Shown here: one piece after another, positions 1 to 9,004 of the stretch
Layout: the number at the start of each line of letters is the position of its first letter
Numbering within the stretch: position 1 is the first letter of the stretch
Assembly: GCA_027030065.1 (NCBI GenBank)
Contig: JALVFK010000073.1
Coordinates: 1 to 37,686 of the forward strand
Length of the DNA: 37,686 nucleotides
Reading direction: 5' to 3'
From: Desulfurococcales archaeon
Lineage (GTDB): Archaea; Thermoproteota; Thermoprotei_A; Sulfolobales; WANQ01
Translations under genes and position numbers: made by a program
Notes under the pieces: generated by a model
What the model saw: the letters and a program-made list of their open reading frames with translations, nothing else
The model's database searches: none
Told to the model about the DNA's origin: nothing

Positions 1-2
1 AA

Positions 3-461
3 GATAGGCTAATGGAGGAAATGGAGCTCTTAGGAAAATACGGTCTTAGAAATAAGAGAGAAATCTGGAAGGCCAAGACACTATTAAAACGTATACGTCA
101 CCGTGCACGCTCACTACTAGCCCTTCCTCCCGAGGTAAGAGAGAAAGCTGAGAAAGAATTACTTCACCGATTATATGAAATGGGATTGTTGCCCGAAAAA
201 GCTACACTAGACGACGTTCTACGTCTAACAGTTGAGAACATACTTGACCGTAGGCTTCAAACCATAGTATACAAGAAGGGATTAGCTAGAACAATTAATG
301 AGGCGAGACAACTAATAGTTCATCGTCATATCGCAATAGGTGGAAGAGTCATAAATGCTCCAGGATATCTTGTAAAGAGAGCTGAAGAAGATCTAATAGA
401 CTACACACCCACGAGCCCCTATTATACTAAAAGACTTCAAGAACAACAAGTACAATCATAA
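3..461 (+). CDS. rps4: 30S ribosomal protein S4 (5' truncated by window edge)
   Basis: The frame is open upstream of the ATG at 12 (DRLMEEMELLGKYGLRNKREIW) and the S4 domain LDRRLQTIVYKKGLARTINEARQLIVHRHIAIGGR is recognisable; followed by S11. Confidence 0.95.
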   Translation, partial: DRLMEEMELLGKYGLRNKREIWKAKTLLKRIRHRARSLLALPPEVREKAEKELLHRLYEMGLLPEKATLDDVLRLTVENILDRRLQTIVYKKGLARTINEARQLIVHRHIAIGGRVINAPGYLVKRAEEDLIDYTPTSPYYTKRLQEQQVQS

Positions 462-472
462 GGTGATAGTGA

Positions 473-874
473 ATGGCCTTTCACGCACGTGAATTGAAAT
501 GGGGAGTAGCACACATATACAGTTCACTAAACAACACTATAATACACATAACAGACCTGACTGGAGCGGAAACAGTATCTAGAGCAAGTGGAGGCATGGT
601 TGTAAAGGCTGACCGTGAAAAACCATCACCATATGCAGCAATGCTTGCAGCTAGTAGAGCCGCACATGAAGCTATGGAGAAGGGTATAGCAGCTATACAC
701 ATCAAGGTAAGAGCTCCCGGAGGCCATGGACCAAAAACACCTGGTCCTGGAGCACAAGCTGCAATACGTGCACTAGCACGTGCTGGTTTCATTATAGGGA
801 GAATAGAGGATGTAACGCCAATACCACACGATACTACTAGAAGACCCGGCGGAAGGCGTGGTAGAAGAGTCTAA
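473..874 (+). CDS. rps11: 30S ribosomal protein S11
   Basis: [31 protein letters not shown] and [11 protein letters not shown]-terminus. Confidence 0.97.
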   Translation: MAFHARELKWGVAHIYSSLNNTIIHITDLTGAETVSRASGGMVVKADREKPSPYAAMLAASRAAHEAMEKGIAAIHIKVRAPGGHGPKTPGPGAQAAIRALARAGFIIGRIEDVTPIPHDTTRRPGGRRGRRV

Positions 875-1701
875 TGCTCGGAGAGGTTACTGGATTGAAA
901 ATAAAGATATTAGAATACGATGATAGAAGTATAAGATTTCTCGTGGAAAATATTCCTTTAGCTTTGCTAAACGCTATTAGGCGTTTAACTATAAGTGATG
1001 TTCCATCAATGGCTATAGATTACGTATACTTTATAGAAAACAGCAGTCCATTATATGATGAAATAGTTGCACATAGATTGGGCCTAATACCTTTAACATC
1101 GGATAGAGCGTTAGAGAAATACGGTCCGCCTGAGGAGTGTAGGGATAATGAGGAAAGACCAGATTGTTATGCGAGATTGTATTTAGAGGCAGAAGCTTCT
1201 GACGGTACAAAGGTAGTGTATAGTGGTGACTTGGTTTCAGACGACGAGGATGTACAACCAGTTTACAAGAATATACCAATAGTAGTTCTAGGACCTGGTC
1301 AGAAGATCTCCTTTGAAGCACGGGCACGTCTAGGTAGAGGAAGGGAGCATGCAAAATGGTCGCCGGTATCTGCGGCTACTCATAAGTATGTGCCACAGAT
1401 AATCGTGAATTCAGAGAAGTGTTACGGGGAATCTTGTGCAAAATGCGTGAATGTATGTCCTAAGAATGTTTTAAAGATAAAAGATGGCAGGCTTGTTGTT
1501 GAAGATGAGCTTTCATGTTCACTGTGTAGGCAATGTGAAAAAGTGTGTCCAACCGATGCTATTCTTGTTTCTTGGAAGCCTAACTCATATATAATGTATG
1601 TTGAGAGTACGGGGGTTCTTAGGCCAGAGCGAATAGTTTTAGAAGCCTCAAGAATACTGGAAGAGAAGGCGGAACAACTGCTAAGTGAGCTTGAGAAATG
1701 A
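874..1701 (+). CDS. rpoD: DNA-directed RNA polymerase subunit D with ferredoxin-like cysteine motifs
   Basis: FLVENIPLALLNAIRRLTISDVPSMAID (alpha/Rpb3-like), plus CYGESCAKCVNVCP and CSLCRQCEKVCP. Confidence 0.96.
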   Translation: MLGEVTGLKIKILEYDDRSIRFLVENIPLALLNAIRRLTISDVPSMAIDYVYFIENSSPLYDEIVAHRLGLIPLTSDRALEKYGPPEECRDNEERPDCYARLYLEAEASDGTKVVYSGDLVSDDEDVQPVYKNIPIVVLGPGQKISFEARARLGRGREHAKWSPVSAATHKYVPQIIVNSEKCYGESCAKCVNVCPKNVLKIKDGRLVVEDELSCSLCRQCEKVCPTDAILVSWKPNSYIMYVESTGVLRPERIVLEASRILEEKAEQLLSELEK

Positions 1702-1714
1702 GGGGGTGGTTGAA

Positions 1715-2077
1715 GTGAAGAGAACTGGTCCAACAAATATAGTATTGAGGAAAATGGTAAGACTATTGAGAAAATACGCTAAAGAAAATGATGCACCCAT
1801 ATGGAGGGCTATTGCTGAAGCACTTGAGAAACCGACACGTAAGAGGATAACCGTTAATGTATCAAAGATAAACAGGCATACAAATGAGGGAGATGTAGTG
1901 GTAATACCAGGTAAGGTTTTAGGAGCTGGAAGAATGGATCATGCAGTGACAGTCGCAGCTCTCTCTTTCTCAGAACAAGCAATAAGGAAGATAAAGGGGG
2001 CTGGTGGAAGAGTTTTAAACATCCTTGAACTCGTTGAGGAAAATAAGAAGGGTTCAAATATAAAAATTATAGCGTGA
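1715..2077 (+). CDS. rpl18e: 50S ribosomal protein L18e
   Basis: ORF opens at 1685, but the likely start is GTG 1715 after GAGGGGG. RTGPTNIVLRKMVRLLRK and VVVIPGKVLGAGRMDHAVTVAALSFS. Confidence 0.93.
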   Translation: MKRTGPTNIVLRKMVRLLRKYAKENDAPIWRAIAEALEKPTRKRITVNVSKINRHTNEGDVVVIPGKVLGAGRMDHAVTVAALSFSEQAIRKIKGAGGRVLNILELVEENKKGSNIKIIA

Positions 2078-2083
2078 TGAAAT

Positions 2084-2536
2084 ATGAGTAGAACACTAAT
2101 AATTGATGCATCAAACCTCATCCTAGGTAGAATGGCCAGCATCGTAGCAAAGAAATTACTGGAAGGATATAAGGTTGTCATAGTTAATGCCGAGAAGGCA
2201 GTAGTGAGCGGTAAACCGAAAATGGTTATAGCATCCTATCAGCTAATGTTACGAGTAAAAACTCTTCGAAACCCATATAAATGGGGTGTTAGAAGACCGA
2301 GAACTCCGGATCGCATTGTAAGGAGTGCTATACGCGGTATGTTGCCTAAGAATACTCCAAAAGGCACCAGAGCATTAAGAAACCTCAAAGTATTCATAGG
2401 TGTACCGGAGGAATACGCTAATAAGGAGAAAATAACTATTCCAGAAGCTGACGTATCCAGACTCAAAGGTAAATATATAACAGTTGGAGAAATAGCAAAA
2501 CATATGGGTTGGAAGGGGGCGTACCTAAATGAGTAA
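2084..2536 (+). CDS. rpl13: 50S ribosomal protein L13
   Basis: LIIDASNLILGRMASIVAKKLLEGYKVVIVNAEKAVVSG. Confidence 0.95.
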   Translation: MSRTLIIDASNLILGRMASIVAKKLLEGYKVVIVNAEKAVVSGKPKMVIASYQLMLRVKTLRNPYKWGVRRPRTPDRIVRSAIRGMLPKNTPKGTRALRNLKVFIGVPEEYANKEKITIPEADVSRLKGKYITVGEIAKHMGWKGAYLNE

Positions 2537-2951
2537 TAATGCTAATGTTAAAAAAATAGTGATAGCAACAGGTAAGAGGAAGACCTCTATAGCGAGGGCT
2601 ATCATAAAGCCGGGCTATGGGAGAGTATGGGTAAACGATATACCGATAGAGATATATCCCATTGAACTCGCACGCCTAAAAATGATGGAACCTTTATTAT
2701 TGGCTGGTGAAGACATATGGAATACAGTTGACATAGTAGTAAATGTGAAGGGAGGAGGAGTAATGAGCCAAGCAGATGCAGTGAGAATGGCAATAGCACG
2801 AGGATTAATAGAGTATACCGGAGACCCGGAGCTAAAGAAAATATACCTAGACTATGATAGAGCAATGCTTGCAGGAGATCCAAGAAGAACAGAGCCAGAA
2901 AAGTATATGAGAAGAAGTGCTAGAAGAAGATGGCAGAAATCATACAGATAG
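2529..2951 (+). CDS. rps9: 30S ribosomal protein S9
   Basis: [24 protein letters not shown] and C-terminal [13 protein letters not shown]. Confidence 0.96.
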   Translation: MSNNANVKKIVIATGKRKTSIARAIIKPGYGRVWVNDIPIEIYPIELARLKMMEPLLLAGEDIWNTVDIVVNVKGGGVMSQADAVRMAIARGLIEYTGDPELKKIYLDYDRAMLAGDPRRTEPEKYMRRSARRRWQKSYR

Positions 2952-2961
2952 GATGATAAAC

Positions 2962-3165
2962 ATGGTGCTAGTACCAGTACGATGTTTTACGTGTGGAGCC
3001 CCCTTAGGTCATCTCTGGGAAAAGTTTTATGAACGAGTAAAGAACGGTGAGGATCCGGAAAAAGTATTAGACGATTTAGGTGTAAAAAGATATTGTTGTA
3101 GGAGAATGCTTGTATCCCATGTTCAGTTAATAGAAGAACTCGTACACTACAGTAGACCCGTATAA
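2962..3165 (+). CDS. rpoN: DNA-directed RNA polymerase subunit N
   Basis: [19 protein letters not shown] and [11 protein letters not shown] zinc site. ORF opens at 2917; ATG 2962 (or 2953) is more likely. Confidence 0.95.
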   Translation: MVLVPVRCFTCGAPLGHLWEKFYERVKNGEDPEKVLDDLGVKRYCCRRMLVSHVQLIEELVHYSRPV

Positions 3166-3193
3166 AACCATTACATGCCATGTGGTGTAAGAA

Positions 3194-3844
3194 ATGGTAG
3201 CTCAAGTAGATGAAGAAACACGGAAAATTGCTCAAAGCATAGAGAAGGAACTATTAATTCCACTTGACCAGTACTTAGCAGCTGGAGTACATATCGGAAC
3301 ACATATATGTACGAAGTACATGGAGCAATTCGTATACAAGGTCAGGCCAGACGGATTATACATACTCGATATAAGGAAGGTAGATGAGCGCCTAAGAATA
3401 GCGGCAAAATTCATAGCAAGGTACGAGCCAGAGAGTGTTGTGGCGGTTTCAGCTAGGCAGTATGGTCAAAGACCAGTACAACAATACTGTAAGTTCACTA
3501 GATGTAAACCCATACTTGGGAGATTTATTCCGGGTACACTAACCAACCCGAGACTAGAATGGTATGTTGAACCAGATCTCATAATAGTAACAGATCCGAG
3601 AGCAGATTCTCAAGCAATACAGGAGGCGGCTGAAACAGGTATACCAATAGTAGCGTTCGCTGATACAGACAACAGGACATCATATATAGACTTAATAATA
3701 CCAGCCAACAATAAGGGTAGAAGATCACTAGCCTTACTATACTGGCTATTAACACGGCAAGTCTTGAGAGAAAGGGGAGAACTTAAACCAGACGAAGATC
3801 TTCCAGTACCAGTAGAAGAATTTGAGGTAAAGATTAGGAGGTAA
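3194..3844 (+). CDS. rps2: 30S ribosomal protein S2
   Basis: [45 protein letters not shown]. Confidence 0.95.
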   Translation: MVAQVDEETRKIAQSIEKELLIPLDQYLAAGVHIGTHICTKYMEQFVYKVRPDGLYILDIRKVDERLRIAAKFIARYEPESVVAVSARQYGQRPVQQYCKFTRCKPILGRFIPGTLTNPRLEWYVEPDLIIVTDPRADSQAIQEAAETGIPIVAFADTDNRTSYIDLIIPANNKGRRSLALLYWLLTRQVLRERGELKPDEDLPVPVEEFEVKIRR

Positions 3845-3848
3845 GTTC

Positions 3849-4703
3849 ATGAAAATAAGATACCCTGTAGTAGCAGGCTATTTTTATGAATCCGATCCAG
3901 AACTACTGAAAAAACAAATAGAGGAATCATTCTTACATCCCATAGGCCCCGGCTCACTGCCTAAGGTAAACAATAGTAGAGTAAAGACAAGTATAGGTTA
4001 CGTGTCACCACATGCCGGCTATATGTACAGTGGACCCGTAGCAGCACACACCTATTATATGTTAGCCAAAGAGGGTAAGCCGGATACCATAATAATAGCT
4101 GGACCAAACCATACGGGTCTTGGCACCGGAGTATCTGTAATGATTGAAGGAGTATGGAAAACGCCTCTAGGTGATGCTGTAATAGATACGGAGCTTGCAA
4201 AAAATATTGTAAAGAACTCAGAATATGCTGCTCCAGACGAGTTAGCACACATGGAGGAACATTCAGTAGAAGTTCAAATACCATTCCTGCAATATATCTT
4301 CGGCGATATAAAGATAGTTCCAATAGTCTTAATGCTCCAAACACCTAGCGTGGCAAAGGATTTAGCTAATGCCATAAATAAGGCCTCAGAAGAACTCGGT
4401 AGAGACATTATATTTATCGCTAGTACAGATTTTTCGCACTATGAGCCGCATGAGATAGCTTCTAAGAAGGATAGAATAGCTATTGACGCTATTCTAGACA
4501 TAGATCCTGAGAGACTATATAGAGTAATAGAGAAATATAATATTTCCATGTGTGGTCCCGGACCAGTAATGACATTATTATACCTTGCAAAAATCTATGG
4601 AGTTAAAAAGGCTGAACTACTAAAATATGCTACTTCTGGAGACGTAACTGGAGATAAGAGACTCGTTGTAGGCTATGCTTCAATAAGGGTTCCTTCAAAG
4701 TGA
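3849..4703 (+). CDS. Memo-like protein (AmmeMemoRadiSam B family)
   Basis: SPHAGYMYSGPVAAHTYY, GPNHTG, HMEEHSVEVQIPFLQYIF, STDFSHYEP. Confidence 0.9.
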   Translation: MKIRYPVVAGYFYESDPELLKKQIEESFLHPIGPGSLPKVNNSRVKTSIGYVSPHAGYMYSGPVAAHTYYMLAKEGKPDTIIIAGPNHTGLGTGVSVMIEGVWKTPLGDAVIDTELAKNIVKNSEYAAPDELAHMEEHSVEVQIPFLQYIFGDIKIVPIVLMLQTPSVAKDLANAINKASEELGRDIIFIASTDFSHYEPHEIASKKDRIAIDAILDIDPERLYRVIEKYNISMCGPGPVMTLLYLAKIYGVKKAELLKYATSGDVTGDKRLVVGYASIRVPSK

Positions 4704-5530
4704 ATAAACTAGCTGAGTACATTCTACATTACTCAATACCCATGTTCGGCGTGCCACTAAGAGGGAGAAATAACCCCATATATTCAGCTATAACAGTTAA
4801 GCAAACTAAAGTATTTGTTACCGATAAAAAAGAAGAATGTAGTAGTATACCTCAAGTAAGTAAGCTAATTGATATATTAGAGGAAGAACTCGGAGAGAAC
4901 CTTAATATTAAGATATGTATTCATAATCCAGATTACTCTCTTCCATATATATCGCATTACTCTATTTCTACAGCAGCATTATCTCTCCTATTATCTGAGC
5001 TTTTTGAACTAGATATAATAGACGTAACAGAGTCATTAATGGGTATCGAGGTAGAACTTTTCGATCACGTGCTAATACAAGTTATTCAAGCTCTACGTTT
5101 ATCAATTGTTAACAATAGCCCACTACTATACAGATATGGTGAGAAACCCGTAATAGTGAAGGAGCCAGTACCTTGCTGTATTTCATTTAGAAAAATCAGT
5201 GTTAGTAATGAGAAAAATTACACCAAGCAACTCGTTTATAGTATAGGAGATTATGATAGCGAAATAGGTGATCTCGTAACAAAAATAGCTGGTTTAACAG
5301 TAATAAAAGCCTACAATACTATCCATGATGCAAATCGAGATCTAATGCTAATTAACACTTATTGTAGGATTGAAAACATGTTATGGTATCTAGAATACAG
5401 TTTTTTGCCTCCTCCGAAGGGCTTACAAGAAGTATGTTACAAGTGGATATCCAATATAGGTTCACCAGTACCAGTTTCTATCACGCTTAATCGCAATGAG
5501 TGTAAAGGAGGTGTAGAAGTATTATGTTAA
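4700..5530 (+). CDS. Divergent GHMP-kinase-like protein in the mevalonate kinase slot; catalytic motifs not recognisable
   Basis: Lies between Memo and IPK genes with a GTGA overlap at 4700. Weak GHMP-like traces (YSIPMFGVPLRG...; HYSISTAALSLLLSELF), no PxxxGLGSSA loop. Confidence 0.45.
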   Translation: MNKLAEYILHYSIPMFGVPLRGRNNPIYSAITVKQTKVFVTDKKEECSSIPQVSKLIDILEEELGENLNIKICIHNPDYSLPYISHYSISTAALSLLLSELFELDIIDVTESLMGIEVELFDHVLIQVIQALRLSIVNNSPLLYRYGEKPVIVKEPVPCCISFRKISVSNEKNYTKQLVYSIGDYDSEIGDLVTKIAGLTVIKAYNTIHDANRDLMLINTYCRIENMLWYLEYSFLPPPKGLQEVCYKWISNIGSPVPVSITLNRNECKGGVEVLC

Positions 5531-6312
5531 CGGTGCTAAAGATAGGAGGCAGTATTATAACAGACAAGTCAAGACCATATAGTATTAGGAAGGACGTCAT
5601 TAAGAGAATAGCTAGAGAGGTGAAACCATACGTAGAGACAGGTAATAAACTAGTAATAATACATGGGGGAGGCAGCTATGGTCACTACATAGTAGATCTT
5701 CACAAAAAAATAGGTAAAGAGGAAGACGCCGAATATTATAGTAAAGTGACAATCGCTATGAATGAGCTATCTATTAGAGTAGCAGAATTATTTAGGATAG
5801 AATATCTCCCCGTAACCGTAATAGTATCTCATACCCTATTTGAACTAGATGATAACGGAAATATAATAGCCCACGACTTATCAATTATACAGAGGCATTT
5901 AGATAAAGGCATTATTCCAATGCTATATGGTGACCTAGTTTTAGGGGAGAAGGGGTTTCCAGTACTCTCTGGCGACGATATAGGCTGGTATCTTGCTTGT
6001 AAGTTAAATGCTAATAGACTCTTGTTTGCTACCTCCGTTGACGGTATATACGCTGGCCCCATAGGTCGGAGCCCTATCATAGACGTAATAGATTTCAGAG
6101 AAAATGGAGCAATAAACGCATTTTTCAATAACGCACCAGGCTTACCCGTACATGGGTACGATGTTACTGGTGGAATATGGAATAAAATAAGGTCAGCAAG
6201 GAAATATGGGTGTAAGAACTTAGACGTCTTAATATTTAATGGATTAGTAGAAGACAATATAAGGAAAGCCCTACTAGGAGAGAGAATAGTAGGTACAAGG
6301 GTGCTATTGTAG
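5524..6312 (+). CDS. ipk: Isopentenyl phosphate kinase (amino acid kinase fold)
   Basis: VLKIGGSIITDK, IIHGGGSYGHYIV, YGDLVLGEKGFPVLSGDD, DVTGGIWNKIRSA. Confidence 0.9.
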   Translation: MLTVLKIGGSIITDKSRPYSIRKDVIKRIAREVKPYVETGNKLVIIHGGGSYGHYIVDLHKKIGKEEDAEYYSKVTIAMNELSIRVAELFRIEYLPVTVIVSHTLFELDDNGNIIAHDLSIIQRHLDKGIIPMLYGDLVLGEKGFPVLSGDDIGWYLACKLNANRLLFATSVDGIYAGPIGRSPIIDVIDFRENGAINAFFNNAPGLPVHGYDVTGGIWNKIRSARKYGCKNLDVLIFNGLVEDNIRKALLGERIVGTRVLL

Positions 6313-7434
6313 TTGTCTGAACAAACAAGGACGCGAAAATTAGAACACATAGAAATAGTCTTAAAAAAAGAAGTAGAACCACAGCGTACGACTCTTCTAG
6401 AACAAGTATATCTCGAACACAATTCATCTCCCGACCTCAGTATTGATGATATAGACTTATCATCAATGTTTCTAGGAAAACGTATAGCAGCGCCAGTTAT
6501 GATTGCTGGAATGACTGGTGGCCACCCGGATACCACTACGATAAATGGGGCATTGGCTGAGATTGCAGAGGAATTAAATATAGCTATGGGTGTGGGGAGT
6601 CAGCGAGCCGCCTTAGAAGATCAAAGCCTAGAGTACACCTTCAGTATTGTACGTGAAAAAGCTCCTTCGATACCAGTTGTCGCGAACATTGGTGGCGCAC
6701 AACTAGTTAAGGGGTATGGTATAAAGGAGGTTAGGAGAGCTATATCTATGATTAAAGCTGATGCTATTGCAATTCACTTAAATCCAGCTCAAGAAGTATT
6801 CCAGCCTGAAGGGGACAAAAACTTCAAAGGGCTAGTAAAAATAGTTGAAGAACTAGTTGATAACTTAGAAGTACCAGTTATAATAAAGGAAACGGGCGCC
6901 GGGTTGTCCGGTAGTACTGCTAGAATGTTCGCTGAAGTCGGAGTAGAATACTTTGATGTATCAGGTTTAGGTGGAACAAGCTGGGTTATGGTCGAAAAAT
7001 ATCGTTCTAAAGATGCTACTCTCAGCAATATTGCTAGTCTATATGGTAATTGGGGTATACCTACGGCACTATCAATAATAGACCTTGTATACAACGTTCC
7101 ATCTACACATATAATTGCTAGTGGTGGCATAAGGAACGGTCTTGAAGTTGCAAAAGCATTAGCTTTAGGAGCGGAGATAGTAGCTTTTGCTGCACCAGTT
7201 TTAAGAAGATTACTTAATGAAGGCAAAGAATCTGCTAAGAGCTATATCAAAAAGATAATTGAAGAACTAAAAATAGCATTATTTCTAACGGGGTCAAATA
7301 AGCCACTAAAGTTATGGTCTCGTAATCTATATTTTGGTGAGGATATAATTAATTGGATGTATTCTAAAGGAATAGATATTAATGAGTACAACGATATAAG
7401 AAAAATGAGATTATCCTTGATAAATAAGTTTTAA
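6313..7434 (+). CDS. fni: Type 2 isopentenyl-diphosphate delta-isomerase
   Basis: TTG start. APVMIAGMTGGHPDTTTINGALAEIAEELNIAMGVGSQRAALE, VSGLGGTSW, ASGGIRNGLEVAKALALGA. Confidence 0.95.
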   Translation: MSEQTRTRKLEHIEIVLKKEVEPQRTTLLEQVYLEHNSSPDLSIDDIDLSSMFLGKRIAAPVMIAGMTGGHPDTTTINGALAEIAEELNIAMGVGSQRAALEDQSLEYTFSIVREKAPSIPVVANIGGAQLVKGYGIKEVRRAISMIKADAIAIHLNPAQEVFQPEGDKNFKGLVKIVEELVDNLEVPVIIKETGAGLSGSTARMFAEVGVEYFDVSGLGGTSWVMVEKYRSKDATLSNIASLYGNWGIPTALSIIDLVYNVPSTHIIASGGIRNGLEVAKALALGAEIVAFAAPVLRRLLNEGKESAKSYIKKIIEELKIALFLTGSNKPLKLWSRNLYFGEDIINWMYSKGIDINEYNDIRKMRLSLINKF

Positions 7435-7435
7435 A

Positions 7436-7461
7436 CTCTGGGGTATTCAACCCTAGGAGAG
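7436..7461 (+). other. Intergenic hairpin with bulge between fni and GGPP synthase
   Basis: CTCT-GGGGT-ATTCA-ACCCT-(AGG)-AGAG can form a 9-bp stem (one G-T wobble) with a 3-nt bulge. Confidence 0.35.
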
Positions 7462-7490
7462 TCCGAGTAATGTGGTAAGAGGCAGGAGTC

Positions 7491-8498
7491 ATGGAAAGCA
7501 AGAACTTGAAGATAATGGCATATAGTAGAAAAATAATTGATAAACTTAATGCAGAATTATTATCCTATGTTAAAGGAGAACCAGCTGATCTCTACGAAGC
7601 ATCGGCTCATCTATTGAAAGCTGGGGGTAAAAGGCTAAGACCAATACTATTACTTGCAGTCGCAAGAGGCTACGGGTTAGAAGAAGATAAAGCACTACCT
7701 GCTGCTATAGCTATAGAGTTACTGCATAACTTCACCCTTGTTCACGATGACATAATGGATAGAGACGCATTTAGGAGAAACGTACCAACAGTCCATAGCA
7801 TATGGGGTGAAGCATTAGCTATTCTTGCTGGCGACTTATTATTTTCAAAGTCTTTTGAAGCAATACTAGATCTTGAGAAAAAAGGTATACGTCACGACCT
7901 AGTAGTTAGGGCTACACGAAAACTCGCATGGGCATCTGTAACAGTTGCGGAAGGTCAGGCATTAGACATGGATTTTGAGAAACGAGATGACGTAAGCGAG
8001 GAAGACTATATGTTGATGATTGAAAAGAAGACAGCAGCTCTCTTCCAGGCTGCCGCTGAGATAGGCGCAATAATAGCTGGTGCTTCCGAGGAACAAATAA
8101 AGCATATAGGCGAGTATGCACGGCTAGCAGGTAAAGCATTTCAAATAAGAGACGATATCCTGGGTTTAAAAGCTGATGAAAAGAAACTAGGAAAACCAGT
8201 TTTAAGTGATATAAGAGAGGGTAAGCGGACAATCCTTGTAATATATGCTTTAAGCAAACTAGATGCTAATAAGAGAAGAGACTTGTTATCCATACTAGGT
8301 GATCGTACAGCTTCCATAGAGAAGTTGCGTTATGCGGCAAGACTCATAGAAGATAGTGGTGCCGTCCAGTATGCATGGATAAAGGCTAGGAAACTAATAG
8401 ATGATGCATTGAAACATCTTGAGAAATCAGGTGTCAACAACGAAGTATATGAAATGCTAAGCGAGTTGGCCGAATACATAGTCTCTAGGGAGAAGTAG
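7491..8498 (+). CDS. Geranylgeranyl/polyprenyl diphosphate synthase
   Basis: GGKRLRPILLL, LVHDDIMDRD (first Asp-rich motif), FQIRDDILGL (second Asp-rich motif). Confidence 0.94.
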   Translation: MESKNLKIMAYSRKIIDKLNAELLSYVKGEPADLYEASAHLLKAGGKRLRPILLLAVARGYGLEEDKALPAAIAIELLHNFTLVHDDIMDRDAFRRNVPTVHSIWGEALAILAGDLLFSKSFEAILDLEKKGIRHDLVVRATRKLAWASVTVAEGQALDMDFEKRDDVSEEDYMLMIEKKTAALFQAAAEIGAIIAGASEEQIKHIGEYARLAGKAFQIRDDILGLKADEKKLGKPVLSDIREGKRTILVIYALSKLDANKRRDLLSILGDRTASIEKLRYAARLIEDSGAVQYAWIKARKLIDDALKHLEKSGVNNEVYEMLSELAEYIVSREK

Positions 8499-9004
8499 TG
8501 AAGGAAGACTATGTATTTCCCGAAATCTATGTTGAAGATGGAGAATTAGAATCAAATAATTACCTCTTATTAAAAGATACTGGCGAAAAAGTAGAGTTCT
8601 CAGATAATTGTAATATAGAAAACCGTGAAGTAGTTTGTTTTGCAAAAGTACCTTACGATAATGCTCTTGAACTAATCGTAGATGTATACAATAATAGGAT
8701 AAAAAGATCATTTATAACGAAAACAAGAGATGGTAGGCTCCTACTTGTTAAGTCTAGTGTTGTGCCTAAGATAATTGATATTCAAGGATGGATTGTGAGA
8801 ATCTTAGTACAAGAAGGGGACATTGTTAAGAAATGGCAACGCATAGCATATGTTTTAACTAGAAAATATGAGACAAGAACTATTAAGTCCCCCTGGGAGG
8901 GTATAGTAACGTATATAGGCTATGTTTTTGGAGAAAAACCCGAGCATTACGTAATAGTGATGGTAGATAAAGATGACGTCAAATACATTGGGAGAACCAA
9001 ATGA
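8498..9004 (+). CDS. DUF2118-like protein with a biotinyl/lipoyl-like C-terminal domain
   Basis: VPKIIDIQGWIVRILVQEGDIVKKWQRIAYVLTRKYETRTIKSPWEGIVTYIGYVFGEKPEHYVIVMV resembles the lipoyl/biotinyl barrel; sits between GGPPS and GluRS; GTG start. Confidence 0.6.
   Translation: MKEDYVFPEIYVEDGELESNNYLLLKDTGEKVEFSDNCNIENREVVCFAKVPYDNALELIVDVYNNRIKRSFITKTRDGRLLLVKSSVVPKIIDIQGWIVRILVQEGDIVKKWQRIAYVLTRKYETRTIKSPWEGIVTYIGYVFGEKPEHYVIVMVDKDDVKYIGRTK

Noticed and set aside
5829-6536. 235-aa minus-strand ORF antisense to ipk/fni
   Set aside because: Both plus-strand genes have clear family motifs; the antisense reading shows no recognisable domain.
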